From Litorimonas sp963972195 (GTDB taxonomy: Bacteria > Pseudomonadota > Alphaproteobacteria > Caulobacterales > Maricaulaceae): 64,000 nt of DNA. The DNA lies in NCBI GenBank assembly GCA_963972195.1, contig CAXATH010000007.1, positions 1-64,000 of the forward strand, written 5' to 3'. The position numbers and the translations under genes are program-made. This document shows positions 16,458-25,689 of the stretch, in pieces. Below the pieces are notes generated by a model, which did not search any database, had not been told where the DNA came from, and was given only the letters and a program-made list of their open reading frames with translations. Every line of letters starts with the position of its first letter. The stretch's first letter is position 1.

Positions 16458-18461
16458 ATGCGCGTAATTTTATATATATTTCTGGCTTTTTCCTATTTGA
16501 TAGCCTTGCCGGCCTCGGCGCAAGTGCCTCAATCTGACCTGCCCAACAGCCCCGTCCCGAGTGAAGAAGAAATCACCTCACCTCAGATGCCGACGCAACC
16601 TGAAAACGGCGAGCCGCAGCTTACCTATACTGATGTAAGTACTTGGCTAGATGGATACATGCCTTACGCACTCGATCGCGGCGGAATAGTTGGCGCAGTG
16701 ATAGTCATTGTGAAGGATGGAGAAATTCTCTTACAGAGGGGCTACGGTTATTCCGATCTTGAAAAGAGATTACCTGTAGATCCAGAAGACACGCTATTCC
16801 GGCCCGGATCGGTCTCCAAATTGTTCACTTGGACCGCCGTGATGCAACTCGTCGAAGATGGGAAGGTGGATCTTGATGAAGATATAAATACCTATCTGGA
16901 TTACGAAATCCCGCCTTACAAGGGCAAGCCAATTACCATGCGCCACATTATGACCCATACGGCCGGGTTTGAGGAACACATCAAGGGCCTGATTTCTCAG
17001 ACGGAAGATCAAATTCGTCCGCTTGGGGACTATCTAAAAGCAGGCATTCCTGCGGGCATATTTGAACCGGGAACCATGCCTGCATATTCAAACTACGCAA
17101 CCGGCGTGGCTGGGTATGTGGTTGAACGCGTGTCGGGAGAGCCTTTCGATACGTATATTGATAATCATATTTTTAAGCCTTTGAATATGGATGACTCGAG
17201 TTTTTCCCAACCTCTGCCCGGAGTCCTTATGCGGAAGATGTCGAAGGGATATAAAGCTTTACTAGGGCCGTCGCAGCCATATGAATTAGTGAATCCTGCG
17301 CCCGCAGGAAGTCTTGCCGCCAGCGGCGCGGATATGGGTAAGTTCATGATCGCCCATTTGCAAAATGGAATGTATCGGGGCGAGCGAATTTTATCGGATG
17401 AGACAGCTCGCCAGATGCACGACACAACATTCGAAGTAGTGCCGCCGCTCAACATGATGGCGCTTGGGTTTTACCAAAGTGATATCAATGGTGAGCGTGT
17501 GATTTCGCATGGGGGAGACACCACGCTCTTTCATTCTGACCTGAATTTGTTTTTAGATCAGAATGTTGGAGTATATATATCCATGAACAGCTCAGGAGTT
17601 GAGGGCGCTTCGGGCAATATTCGGACGGCCCTGTTCGATATGTTTGCAGACCGGTATTTTCCGGGTCCCGGACATACGGGCGCTGTAGATGAAAATATAG
17701 CTAAAAAGCACGCGGCGCAGATTGCGGGAACTTACACTGTCTCGCGACGCCTCGATAAATCTTTCATGTCTGTGCAGAACCTTTTCGGACAGATAAAGGT
17801 GATGGCCCAGGACGATGGTACGGTCATAGTGCCGTTTCTAACCAGCGCTTCGGGAAAACCCAAAGTTTGGCAAGAAATTTCCCCATATGTGTGGAAGGAA
17901 AAGTATGGAAACCAGCGACTTGCGGCTAAAGTCGTTGACGGAGATGTAGTTATGTGGAGCGTTGATGCTTTCGCGCCGACTATGATGTTTCACCCTGTCT
18001 CTGCAAGCAAGTCTTCGACCTGGTTGGTACCGTTCACCTATTTTTCTTTGATTGTATTATTGCTTACGGCTATATTTTGGCCAGTCGGAAAATTTGTGAG
18101 ATGGCGATATAACTCTCCGCTAATTTTAGAGAAACGTCCGGCTTTGGCGCGGAATAGTGTAAAAACCTTCTCTTGGCTGACATTGTTGGTTCTTGCCGGT
18201 TGGGTTACCGCTATCTCCACACAGTTCTCAACATTTAATTTTAGCGCTAGCTTCGACTTAATTTATAGAGTCCTGCAGGTGCTGACCCTTATAGTTTTCC
18301 TCGGAATGCTTTTTCTGTCTCTCTGGAACGCTTGGTATGTCTGGACCAGCAAGCGCCGATGGCCATCGAAGCTATGGAGTATTGCATTGGTTTTGGCCTC
18401 GGTCGGCTTAGTCTATGTATCAACGGCCTATCACCTCATAGGGTTTAACTTAAATTACTAA
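16458..18461 (+). CDS. Serine hydrolase with C-terminal membrane domain, copy A
   Basis: A 667-residue protein: signal peptide (residues 1-22, ending PASAQ), class C beta-lactamase-fold domain with SVSK at about 118 in RPGSVSKLFTWTA, YSN in YSNYATGVAGY, and HGGD, then from about residue 515 a C-terminal part with four hydrophobic helices. The catalytic domain should face the periplasm, anchored in the inner membrane. The gene at 27878-29872 has the same architecture and close sequence (both share DxxTWLDGYMPYAL). The DgcN-like gene follows after 55 bases. A D-amino-acid peptidase or amidase role is inferred from the neighbours. Confidence 0.88.
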   Translation: MRVILYIFLAFSYLIALPASAQVPQSDLPNSPVPSEEEITSPQMPTQPENGEPQLTYTDVSTWLDGYMPYALDRGGIVGAVIVIVKDGEILLQRGYGYSDLEKRLPVDPEDTLFRPGSVSKLFTWTAVMQLVEDGKVDLDEDINTYLDYEIPPYKGKPITMRHIMTHTAGFEEHIKGLISQTEDQIRPLGDYLKAGIPAGIFEPGTMPAYSNYATGVAGYVVERVSGEPFDTYIDNHIFKPLNMDDSSFSQPLPGVLMRKMSKGYKALLGPSQPYELVNPAPAGSLAASGADMGKFMIAHLQNGMYRGERILSDETARQMHDTTFEVVPPLNMMALGFYQSDINGERVISHGGDTTLFHSDLNLFLDQNVGVYISMNSSGVEGASGNIRTALFDMFADRYFPGPGHTGAVDENIAKKHAAQIAGTYTVSRRLDKSFMSVQNLFGQIKVMAQDDGTVIVPFLTSASGKPKVWQEISPYVWKEKYGNQRLAAKVVDGDVVMWSVDAFAPTMMFHPVSASKSSTWLVPFTYFSLIVLLLTAIFWPVGKFVRWRYNSPLILEKRPALARNSVKTFSWLTLLVLAGWVTAISTQFSTFNFSASFDLIYRVLQVLTLIVFLGMLFLSLWNAWYVWTSKRRWPSKLWSIALVLASVGLVYVSTAYHLIGFNLNY

Positions 18462-18516
18462 AATCCATTTCGGGTTGGTTGAAACCTTGCCTGAATTTTA
18501 CACGGAGAAACTCTCG

Positions 18517-19608
18517 ATGAACGTAAGTTCTTTAAAAAATACAATTGAGGATAATGCGTTCTTCGATGCTGATAAGTTGACCGCCAATGATGCTCGACCA
18601 CTGGTTCTTCCGCGTCCTTATCTATTGTTTCTCGGATCTGAAACAGATCCGGCCTTTGCGAAATCAGCCTATGGGTTGAAAGATTGGATACCCGAACAGT
18701 GCGTTGGCGAATTTAGTTATGGAGACGATCCCTTAAGCGTTGGATTACCCTTTGTGACGCCGGAAAAAGGACGTGAGCATGGGGCCAAATCACTGGTCAT
18801 CGGTGTTGCCAATGCAGGCGGTATAATTCTTGAAGAATGGATACCACATTTGATTGATGCCATGGATGCGGGGTTGAGTATAGTTAGCGGTATGCACGCA
18901 CGTCTGGCGGAAGTAGCGAGTTTAAAGGATGCGGCAGAACGCAACAAAGTTAAATTGATTGACTTGCGCTATCCGCCAAAAAATATCCCTGTTGGGACCG
19001 GCCGGAAACGTACCGGTAAACGGCTGCTCACCGTAGGAACAGATTGCGCCTTAGGTAAAAAATATACCGCGTTAGCAATTCATCGGGCTTTTGTGGCTCG
19101 CAACGTGGATGTGGACTTCCGCGCGACAGGCCAAACGGGTATAATGATTGCCGGAGGCGGCATGCCGATGGACGCCGTTATATCTGATTTTGAATCCGGG
19201 GCGGCAGAGCTCCTGAGCCCTGATGCTGCTGAAGACCATTGGGATGTCATAGAGGGGCAGGCGACCGTTTTACATCCGAGTTTTGCGGCAGTCTCCGTGG
19301 GATTGCTTTATGGAAGTCAGCCAGATGTTATCGTGCTTTGCCATGACCCAAGTCGGGAGACGATGCTTGGCTGCCCAGATTTTCCGGTCCCCACTATAAA
19401 AGAGACCTTAGAGATGACTTTGGCGCTGGGGCGGCGTGCAAATCCAAATATTCGGTGTGCAGGGATTAGCCTGAATACCAGCCGCTATAGCGCCGAAGAG
19501 GCGGAGCAGATCATAGATGCGTTGAATCAGGAAATGAGAATGCCGGTGGCTGACCCAATTCGCGGAGGTAAAAGCTTTGGGGACCTCGTTGAGGCTTGTC
19601 TAACGTAA
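18517..19608 (+). CDS. dgcN: DUF1611 protein, DgcN-like D-glutamate N-acetyltransferase, copy 1
   Basis: A 363-residue DUF1611 protein. The N-terminal domain carries RPYLLFLGSETDPAFAKSAYGL, and the C-terminal P-loop-like domain has TVGTDCALGKKYTAL (about residues 170-185), then FRATGQTGIMIAGGG and a DVIEGQATVLHPSFAAVS segment. In marine bacteria DgcN acetylates D-glutamate and works with DgcA. Here dgcA copy 1 lies 3 kb away on the other side of the shared regulator. The frame opens at TTG 18475, but ATG 18517 follows GGAGA at good spacing and matches the paralogue length. Cytoplasmic. Function is by family analogy. Confidence 0.83.
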   Translation: MNVSSLKNTIEDNAFFDADKLTANDARPLVLPRPYLLFLGSETDPAFAKSAYGLKDWIPEQCVGEFSYGDDPLSVGLPFVTPEKGREHGAKSLVIGVANAGGIILEEWIPHLIDAMDAGLSIVSGMHARLAEVASLKDAAERNKVKLIDLRYPPKNIPVGTGRKRTGKRLLTVGTDCALGKKYTALAIHRAFVARNVDVDFRATGQTGIMIAGGGMPMDAVISDFESGAAELLSPDAAEDHWDVIEGQATVLHPSFAAVSVGLLYGSQPDVIVLCHDPSRETMLGCPDFPVPTIKETLEMTLALGRRANPNIRCAGISLNTSRYSAEEAEQIIDALNQEMRMPVADPIRGGKSFGDLVEACLT

Positions 19609-19732
19609 GAGAAATGGCGGTAAGTTTCAGTCGGAGCATTCCGCTATACGCAGGCTCATGAGGAAATGCTTGATACTCTGATCTGAGAAACGAAGGATGC
19701 GTGACCGAATTTTGTAAACTAGGAGATATTTT

Positions 19733-21484
19733 ATGACACAGATTGTGACTTTAAAGGGGGCGTTGATAACGGCCTCTCTTTCTACTCTTTTACTCGGGTC
19801 CTGCGCAAACACGCCGGGGGCAGTCCAGCCTTACGATCTGGTGATACGTGGCGGCACTATTTATGACGGCTCTGGTCAAGCGCCAATTATTGGCGATGTC
19901 GCGGTTGCAGGTGATAGAATAGTCGCATTGGGAAATGTTTCCGGGAAAGGGACGGAAGAAATAGACGCTACCGGGATGGCCGTCTCACCGGGCTTTATAA
20001 ATATGTTGAGCTGGGCCACAGAGTCATTGGTTGTAGACGGGCGAGGGATGTCAGATATCAAACAGGGCGTTACGCTAGAAGTGTTTGGCGAAGGTTGGTC
20101 TATGGGGCCATTAAATACTGAAATGAAAGCCGAGCAAGCCGACCGACAAGGGGACTTTAACTATGATGTGAATTGGACGTCATTGGGCGATTATTTGACC
20201 TACCTCGAGACAAAAGGGGTTTCGCCGAATGTCGCCAGTTTCGTCGGCGCCACAACGGTTCGCATTCATGAGCTAGGAGAAGACGACGTCGACCCCACAC
20301 CAGAACAGCAGTTGAGAATGGACGCTCTTGTTCGAGAGGCAATGAAAGAGGGAGCCATGGGCGTCGGCTCCTCTATGATCTATGCTCCGGCGACTTACGC
20401 TGAAACGCCAGAGTTGATCTCCCTTGTCACGGAAGCGGCCCAGTGCGGCGGTATGTATATCAGCCATATGCGCTCCGAGGGTGACAATATTGAAAAAGCC
20501 GTCGACGAACTGATTAATATTTCACGAGAAAGCGGCGCCCCAGCTGAGATTTATCATCTTAAAATGGCGGGTGAACGGAATTGGGATAAGCTACCCGTGA
20601 TCGTGGACAAAATCGAATCTGCCCGCGACGAGGGTCTGCGCATCACGACAGACATGTATACATATACAGCGGGCGCAACTGGGCTGGATGCAGCGATGCC
20701 GCCTTGGGTCCAAGCAGGTGGGCATGATGCCTGGGTGGAAAGACTAAAAGACCCGTCCATACGTGAACAGGTCGCCCTTGAGATGAGATCGAGCCATGAT
20801 GATTGGGAGAATATTTACAACCTCGCCGGAAGTGCGGATAGGGTTCAGCTGATTGGTTTTCAAAACCCTGATTTAAAGCCTCTTATTGGAAAAACCCTTG
20901 CTGAGGTTGCGAGGATGAGAGGAAAAACTCCGGAAGAAACCGCGATAGATTTGGTAATTGAAGATGACAGCCGGGTTGGAGCCGCATACTTTTTAATGTC
21001 GGAAGATAACACCCGCAAACAAACTGCGCTTCCGTGGATGAGTTTTGGCTCTGATGGCGGCGCTCCGGCTGCTGAAGGTGTCTTTCTCGAAAGCGGCACT
21101 CACCCCAGGTCATATGGAAATTTTGCCCGCCTTCTGGGGAAATATGTTCGCGAAGAGCAAGCGCTAACGCTTGAAGATGCAGTTTACAAACTGACAACAC
21201 TACCAGCGCGGAACCTGGGTTTGAAAGATCGAGGGGCACTGGCCGAGGGTAATTTCGCTGATATCGTTATTTTTGACCCTGACACAATTTCAGACCACTC
21301 AACGTTTGCAGAGCCGCATCAATACTCGACGGGCGTAAAAGACGTGATCGTAAACGGTGTGCAGGTTCTCAAGAACGGGGAACACACAGGTAACATGCCG
21401 GGACGGGCTATACGCGGCCCTGGGTGGACTGGGTGGGAGGACGGCGGCGCATGTGCCGTTTCCAGCGTGGATTCTCCTAAATAG
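19733..21484 (+). CDS. Lipoprotein N-acyl-D-amino-acid deacylase homologue
   Basis: A 583-residue D-aminoacylase-type amidohydrolase with a lipoprotein signal: lipobox LLGSC at about residues 20-24. After the beta-sandwich start YDLVIRGGTIYDGSG, the strand-1 site reads PGFINMLSWA in place of the usual HxH, and the bridging Cys position is Glu in EVFGEGW. The beta-site histidines are in SHMRSEG and EIYHLK, and the catalytic Asp in GSDGGAP. It is probably membrane-anchored facing the periplasm, releasing D-amino acids from N-acylated or peptide substrates. AGGAGA lies eight bases before the ATG. It ends the hydrolase-dgcN operon, before the hairpin at 21497. It is clearly related to the 12602-14302 protein. 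Confidence 0.85.
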   Translation: MTQIVTLKGALITASLSTLLLGSCANTPGAVQPYDLVIRGGTIYDGSGQAPIIGDVAVAGDRIVALGNVSGKGTEEIDATGMAVSPGFINMLSWATESLVVDGRGMSDIKQGVTLEVFGEGWSMGPLNTEMKAEQADRQGDFNYDVNWTSLGDYLTYLETKGVSPNVASFVGATTVRIHELGEDDVDPTPEQQLRMDALVREAMKEGAMGVGSSMIYAPATYAETPELISLVTEAAQCGGMYISHMRSEGDNIEKAVDELINISRESGAPAEIYHLKMAGERNWDKLPVIVDKIESARDEGLRITTDMYTYTAGATGLDAAMPPWVQAGGHDAWVERLKDPSIREQVALEMRSSHDDWENIYNLAGSADRVQLIGFQNPDLKPLIGKTLAEVARMRGKTPEETAIDLVIEDDSRVGAAYFLMSEDNTRKQTALPWMSFGSDGGAPAAEGVFLESGTHPRSYGNFARLLGKYVREEQALTLEDAVYKLTTLPARNLGLKDRGALAEGNFADIVIFDPDTISDHSTFAEPHQYSTGVKDVIVNGVQVLKNGEHTGNMPGRAIRGPGWTGWEDGGACAVSSVDSPK

Positions 21485-21496
21485 GAATAGGACTAA

Positions 21497-21529
21497 GGCT
21501 CAGGATTAGTCACTCTGAGCCATTTTGTT
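21497..21529 (+). terminator. Terminator between convergent deacylase and dipeptidase genes
   Basis: GGCTCAG (21497-21503) pairs with CTGAGCC (21515-21521), followed by ATTTTGTTT. It lies 12 bases after the deacylase stop and directly before the end of the convergent dipeptidase gene. Confidence 0.7.
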
Positions 21530-22753
21530 TCACTTTTCGCGGGCAGCTTGCGCTTGTGTGAGCAGTCTTAGTAGATTTCCGCTCCACATCTTTTCTATAT
21601 CCGTCTCTGAATACCCTTCGGCCATAAGGCGATTTGTAATTTTTGGGAGGTCTGTGATATCTTCAATGCCTTGGAAGCCTCCGCCGCCATCCCAGTCGGC
21701 GCCAAAGCAGACATGATCTACACCGGCTATGTCAATTACGTGGAGGAGGGAATTCATATACCGCTCGAAATTATCTGACCAAAGGGGGTCTGATTGGTTC
21801 AAAGCCTGCCAGCGCCGGGACAGATCCGATTGTTCCCTCGGCGACAGGCTCGAAATTTGGTCGAGCTTGTCCCATAATTCAGACCGTTCCTCCGTCATGT
21901 TTATGTGTGAGAGGTAGATTGCACTGACACAAATTGCTCCGCCAGATTCGGCAAGCTTTCGAATGCGTTCATCATCTAAGTTCCGGGGGTGGTCAAAGAG
22001 TGCTCTCGGACTTGTGTGGGATAGCACCAAAGGTGTTTCTGACAATTCAACCATCTGATCAAAGGCGGCGTCCGAGGCGTGACTGCCATCAATTAGAATC
22101 CCGAGACGGTTCATTTCGGAGACCCAGTCGCGTCCCAAATCACTAAGCCCGCCATATTTAGTTTTGTCATTGGAGGAGTCTGCGAACTGGTTGTTCAGTG
22201 AATGGACTGGACCGGCCATCCGGACACCGCGATTATAAAATTCTTCGGCGTTGCTTAGTTCCAAGCCCATAGGATAACTGTTCTCAATGCTTTTAAATGC
22301 AATGAGTCGACCTTGAGAATTCAGCTCCTGCGCTTCAGATGCCTTCGTTACCAATCCTATAAAGGCTGAATTGGCGTCAATGACCGTATCGATTACGTCA
22401 GAACGACGCAAGGCTTCGGTTTTGGCAGCCGCATAACCCTCGTCTGTCAACGGACCTTGTCCTGTGAAGACGACAAAGAAACCACCGTCCAAATTTCCGT
22501 CCGCCATGCGGGGAATATCAAGCTGGGCTAAATCTTCCTCGAGAGTGTGACGATCGCCAAAACTCCATTCTGGCCGAGCAAAATGCACGGGCGTGTCCAG
22601 ATGCGTATCCAGTGTAAGGAGACGGGCGTGTAGACCTGCTTCCTCCGCCGGGGCCGCATCAGGTGTTTGAACGCAACCGGTCAGAGTCGTAGAAAAAATT
22701 GCTGCCGATAACAGTAGTAATCGTACGCGATTTGAAGTGGATAAGTTTTTCAT
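21530..22753 (-). CDS. M19 (renal dipeptidase family) lipoprotein dipeptidase
   Basis: A 407-residue peptidase M19 protein with lipobox LTGC at about residues 24-27. Zinc-site motifs are present: HxD in LDTHLDTP, Glu in FKSIENSY, the two histidines in DGSHASD and LSHTSPRALF, and the Asp in CFGADWDGGGG. Microbial M19 enzymes cleave dipeptides, often those with a C-terminal D-residue. The lipid anchor places it in the periplasm. It lies 23 bases downstream of a serine hydrolase gene on the same strand, so the two likely act in series: one releases dipeptides, the other splits them. Confidence 0.9.
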   Translation of the reverse strand: MKNLSTSNRVRLLLLSAAIFSTTLTGCVQTPDAAPAEEAGLHARLLTLDTHLDTPVHFARPEWSFGDRHTLEEDLAQLDIPRMADGNLDGGFFVVFTGQGPLTDEGYAAAKTEALRRSDVIDTVIDANSAFIGLVTKASEAQELNSQGRLIAFKSIENSYPMGLELSNAEEFYNRGVRMAGPVHSLNNQFADSSNDKTKYGGLSDLGRDWVSEMNRLGILIDGSHASDAAFDQMVELSETPLVLSHTSPRALFDHPRNLDDERIRKLAESGGAICVSAIYLSHINMTEERSELWDKLDQISSLSPREQSDLSRRWQALNQSDPLWSDNFERYMNSLLHVIDIAGVDHVCFGADWDGGGGFQGIEDITDLPKITNRLMAEGYSETDIEKMWSGNLLRLLTQAQAAREK

Positions 22754-22776
22754 AGTCTTTCTCGCCAGATAGGAGA

Positions 22777-24372
22777 TTAATTTTTTACAAAACGAAGATC
22801 ATGAAAATCAAAGGAGAAGTCCGTAGTTTCAGAAACGGCTTCCATTCTAAGACCCTTCACGACTTCGTTCTCCACTTGAAAATTTAAATAAGCATCGGCG
22901 TTGAGAGTGCGATCAGGCCAACGCGCGACAAATTTGTCATCTCCCAGAGAAACGACCGACGCGTCGAAAATTTCGGAACGGCTCATATCTATAAACAGGC
23001 TTCCTTCACGGAGGCTTAGAGTCACATCGCCATACCAAGGATCAGTATAAGTGCCGACATACTCTTCAAGTTCGCGGGCCGGAGGGGCGGCGATATCTTT
23101 GGGTTCTGTTTCGACTAAACCTGCATCCTTACTGGCCATCTCAAGATAGGAATTGTAATAGTTTTCAGCATTTTCAATCCAGTCGAATTCTACTTCTGGC
23201 TTGGTAACGTCTTGAAGAATTTGTTTTCCGAAACCACTGACATAAGGGAGGAAGTCATTCGTCATGAGCACTACGGCGACATCCTTTTCGGGTAAGAGGG
23301 CAAGATAGGATACCGCGCCTAATAATCCCCCGCCGTGGCTGACGAGCAATTCCCCGTTGAAGTCTGCGACGCTCCATCCGAGCGCGTAAAGGCTAAAATG
23401 TGCATCTGCGAAACTGCCAATATCTTTGGGTACAGATGTCGGGGTTACGCCTGTCCATAATTCTTTGACCTGTTCCTCGGAAATCAAAGCGTCTCCTGAT
23501 GCAGATTTTCCACGACGTAGCCAAAACTGTGCCCATTTTGCCATATCATTGATCGAACAACTGATGCCGCCCGCCGGTGCGGAACCGTCAGGAATAATAT
23601 AAAGTGGGTTCAAAGGCTCAGCGGTTTTACCGCCTAAATTTCGCGTGTGTTGGGTGACGGTGTTATCGGACTTGATCGCCTCAGAAGGCAGCGCTTTGCA
23701 AGACTCCATATTTAACGGATTAAATAGGCGCTCTTCGATAGCGCCGGCCCATGTGCTGCCGCTAGCCCGTGCCAAGACGTCTCCGGCGACAATATACATT
23801 AAATTGTCGTAGGCGTATTCCGATCTAAAACTTGTGGCGGGCTCAATATTCTTAAAAACATTTAGAACGTCATCAACTTCGACGTATCCGTCTGGAAAGA
23901 CAAGTAGGTCGCCCGCGCCGAGAGGGAGGCCCGAGCGATGAGTAAGTAAATCCCGAACGGTAAATTGCCGAGTGATATATGGGTCTGACATTTCAAACTC
24001 AGGAATGTATTTACGGACTGGATCGTCCCAATCTAACTTACCTTCGTCCACTAATGTCGCGAGGGCGGCCGTCGTGAACGCCTTGCCAACGGATCCGAAA
24101 GGAAAAATCGTGTCGGCATTTACAGGCTCTGACCCATTAATATTTTTAAGACCATAAGATTTTTGAAACAAAGTAGAGTTCTCCGATACCACGGCAACCG
24201 ACATGCCCGTTATATTAAAGGCTTCGATGGTTTGTTTGGCGTAGGCATCAAGAGTTTCAGCCGAAAGGTTTGGAGCAGGGGAGGACACTTGGGCAAATGT
24301 TGAACCAGATGTCAGGATCGCCGCCGCGGCGCCTATTGTCGCCATTCCTTGAATATAGACTTTAAACTTCAT
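22777..24372 (-). CDS. Exported serine hydrolase, beta-lactamase fold
   Basis: A 531-residue exported hydrolase. Signal peptide residues 1-28 end at GSTFAQ. SxxK is SVGK at about 94 in FPFGSVGKAFT, YxN is in YDNLMYIVAGDV, and the third motif is HGGG in SHGGGLLG. A C-terminal beta-rich tail (DUF3471-like) begins at about residue 430 with EEYVGTYTDPWYG. This differs from the SVSK-type hydrolases elsewhere in the island and is closer to the Pab87/esterase-like branch. It heads a two-gene unit with the M19 lipoprotein. GntR-type operator sequences lie 64-95 bases upstream of its start. Confidence 0.88.
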   Translation of the reverse strand: MKFKVYIQGMATIGAAAAILTSGSTFAQVSSPAPNLSAETLDAYAKQTIEAFNITGMSVAVVSENSTLFQKSYGLKNINGSEPVNADTIFPFGSVGKAFTTAALATLVDEGKLDWDDPVRKYIPEFEMSDPYITRQFTVRDLLTHRSGLPLGAGDLLVFPDGYVEVDDVLNVFKNIEPATSFRSEYAYDNLMYIVAGDVLARASGSTWAGAIEERLFNPLNMESCKALPSEAIKSDNTVTQHTRNLGGKTAEPLNPLYIIPDGSAPAGGISCSINDMAKWAQFWLRRGKSASGDALISEEQVKELWTGVTPTSVPKDIGSFADAHFSLYALGWSVADFNGELLVSHGGGLLGAVSYLALLPEKDVAVVLMTNDFLPYVSGFGKQILQDVTKPEVEFDWIENAENYYNSYLEMASKDAGLVETEPKDIAAPPARELEEYVGTYTDPWYGDVTLSLREGSLFIDMSRSEIFDASVVSLGDDKFVARWPDRTLNADAYLNFQVENEVVKGLRMEAVSETTDFSFDFHDLRFVKN

Positions 24373-24435
24373 TTCAGTCCCCTTTTACTTCTTAAAGATG
24401 ATTTCAGTTATTGAGCTCTAACTACCCGTTTCAAT

Positions 24436-24467
24436 AAAGCAGCCTTATTTTTTGATAAGGCATTCTA
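24436..24467 (-). promoter_or_regulatory. GntR operator candidates upstream of serine hydrolase-M19 unit
   Basis: AAAGCAGCCTT at 24436-24446 matches 10 of 11 bases of the palindrome AAGGCAGCCTT found at 25415; AAGGCA recurs at 24457, two helical turns away. On the minus strand TTATCA-N16-TATTGA overlaps these sites and could be the promoter. Confidence 0.6.
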
Positions 24468-24560
24468 ATATGATTTCATAGTGGTTTTTTAAAAGGCCAT
24501 ACCGTAAGAGACTCATTCATATGACTTTTGCATACCTGTAACATTGAGGGACGAGCGGAC

Positions 24561-25232
24561 GTGACGACAGATACTGCCTATAACGATATTATGGATGCTA
24601 TCGTCACGCAGCGTCTGGCCCCAAGTCAAAAAGTGTCCGAAAATATTCTGACCGACATGTTTGATATTAGTCGAACAACGGCAAGAAATATCATGGAGCA
24701 GCTCACAGCGCAGCAATTTTTGGTCTCAGTCTCTCCACGCATCACGCGTATTGCCGCCCTCACACTCATGGATGTGAAGCAAAACTTTGCGATCCGCAAA
24801 ATGCTTCATCCCAACATTTTTGCAATGGCGGCCGGACAAATAAATTACAACGAGTTCGTCAAATTAAATAATGCGACAGACTATAAAAAATCCATCACGG
24901 AAGATACGGTAGCGTTGGAAGTCCTGAAGGCAAACAGGCGATTCAATGTCTATGTCGCGCAGCATGTCCAGTACCCCTTAATGATAGAATGGGTTCGACA
25001 ACTCGAAAACACGGCAATGCGAATTTACTGGCTTTACATTAAAATGAAAGGGACCCTTCCTTACACTTGGGAACGGCAAAAAGATCTGTTGAAGGCGGTA
25101 AAGCATGATCAATCGACGGAAATTCGTAACCAGACCCATGCAATTTTATCAATCTGCGAAGAAAGAGTCCTTGAGGCGATCTTTCTGCACGACCAGCTCC
25201 TAAAGCAAGACCTACGCGTTAATAACCCCTAG
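24561..25232 (+). CDS. GntR-family regulator (FadR/FCD type)
   Basis: A 223-residue GntR protein. The N-terminal winged helix (AYNDIMDAIVTQRLAPSQKV, then LTDMFDISRTTARNIMEQLT) is followed by an all-helical FCD-like sensor domain. The frame opens at TTG 24528, but GTG 24561 follows GAGGGA at reasonable spacing and begins where family members usually start. It is divergent from the serine hydrolase-M19 pair and upstream of the second dgcA operon. Inverted repeats AAGGCAGCCTT on both sides of the gene are the likely binding sites. FCD regulators usually respond to organic or amino acids; the effector is unknown. Confidence 0.85.
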   Translation: MTTDTAYNDIMDAIVTQRLAPSQKVSENILTDMFDISRTTARNIMEQLTAQQFLVSVSPRITRIAALTLMDVKQNFAIRKMLHPNIFAMAAGQINYNEFVKLNNATDYKKSITEDTVALEVLKANRRFNVYVAQHVQYPLMIEWVRQLENTAMRIYWLYIKMKGTLPYTWERQKDLLKAVKHDQSTEIRNQTHAILSICEERVLEAIFLHDQLLKQDLRVNNP

Positions 25233-25689
25233 GCTATCCCTTCGGTATAATCTAAGCACTGACACTTCCGGCCAGAGCGCGGTTGGAACGGCTTAGATGC
25301 ACCTAAATTCCTATAAAAGTTGAGTGTGATAGAGGAGTTATCGACCCCTATAGTTACACATTGTTTTCTCAATAAAATGCTTTTTTTAACAATAAAAATG
25401 CTATAACAAAAAATAAGGCAGCCTTAATTTAACATTGCGTTGTGGGGTTAAGGGGAGTTTTAGGGGAGTTATGTTGCAGATCAGTAGAGCAGTTTTCAAA
25501 ATTATTGAAATCAGTTTGCTCGACGATAGGTTACTCGGTTTATCTACAAATGATGTGGTCTGAGCTTGTTGTGAGCCGCAATATAGGCCCTTTTTAGACT
25601 TACTGTGTAGCCTTTGATCTGCCGCTAGATTCGTGACGGCGTTTCACCGTTTAACCTCTTAGCCGTTTGTTGACTAGGGAATGCGAGTT
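25233..25689. other. Control region before dgcA copy 2 operon
   Basis: 457 AT-rich bases. It contains the GntR operator at 25415-25425, two ATAAAAATGC-like repeats near 25371-25401, and a tandem GGGGAGTTTTAGGGGAGTT at about 25452-25470. No gene is apparent. Confidence 0.5.
25415..25425 (+). promoter_or_regulatory. GntR operator candidate AAGGCAGCCTT
   Basis: A perfect inverted repeat (AAGGC-A-GCCTT) in an AT-rich stretch, 275 bases upstream of dgcA copy 2. It matches the site before the divergent serine hydrolase unit at 10 of 11 bases. No clear promoter could be placed next to it. Confidence 0.6.

Noticed and set aside
21475..21486. TCCTAAATAGGA, a 10/12 match to the island operator
   Set aside because: It spans the stop codon of the deacylase gene in a convergent region with no promoter nearby; likely coincidence.
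25452..25470. Tandem GGGGAGTT repeat
   Set aside because: Only two short copies; no sign of a functional repeat array.
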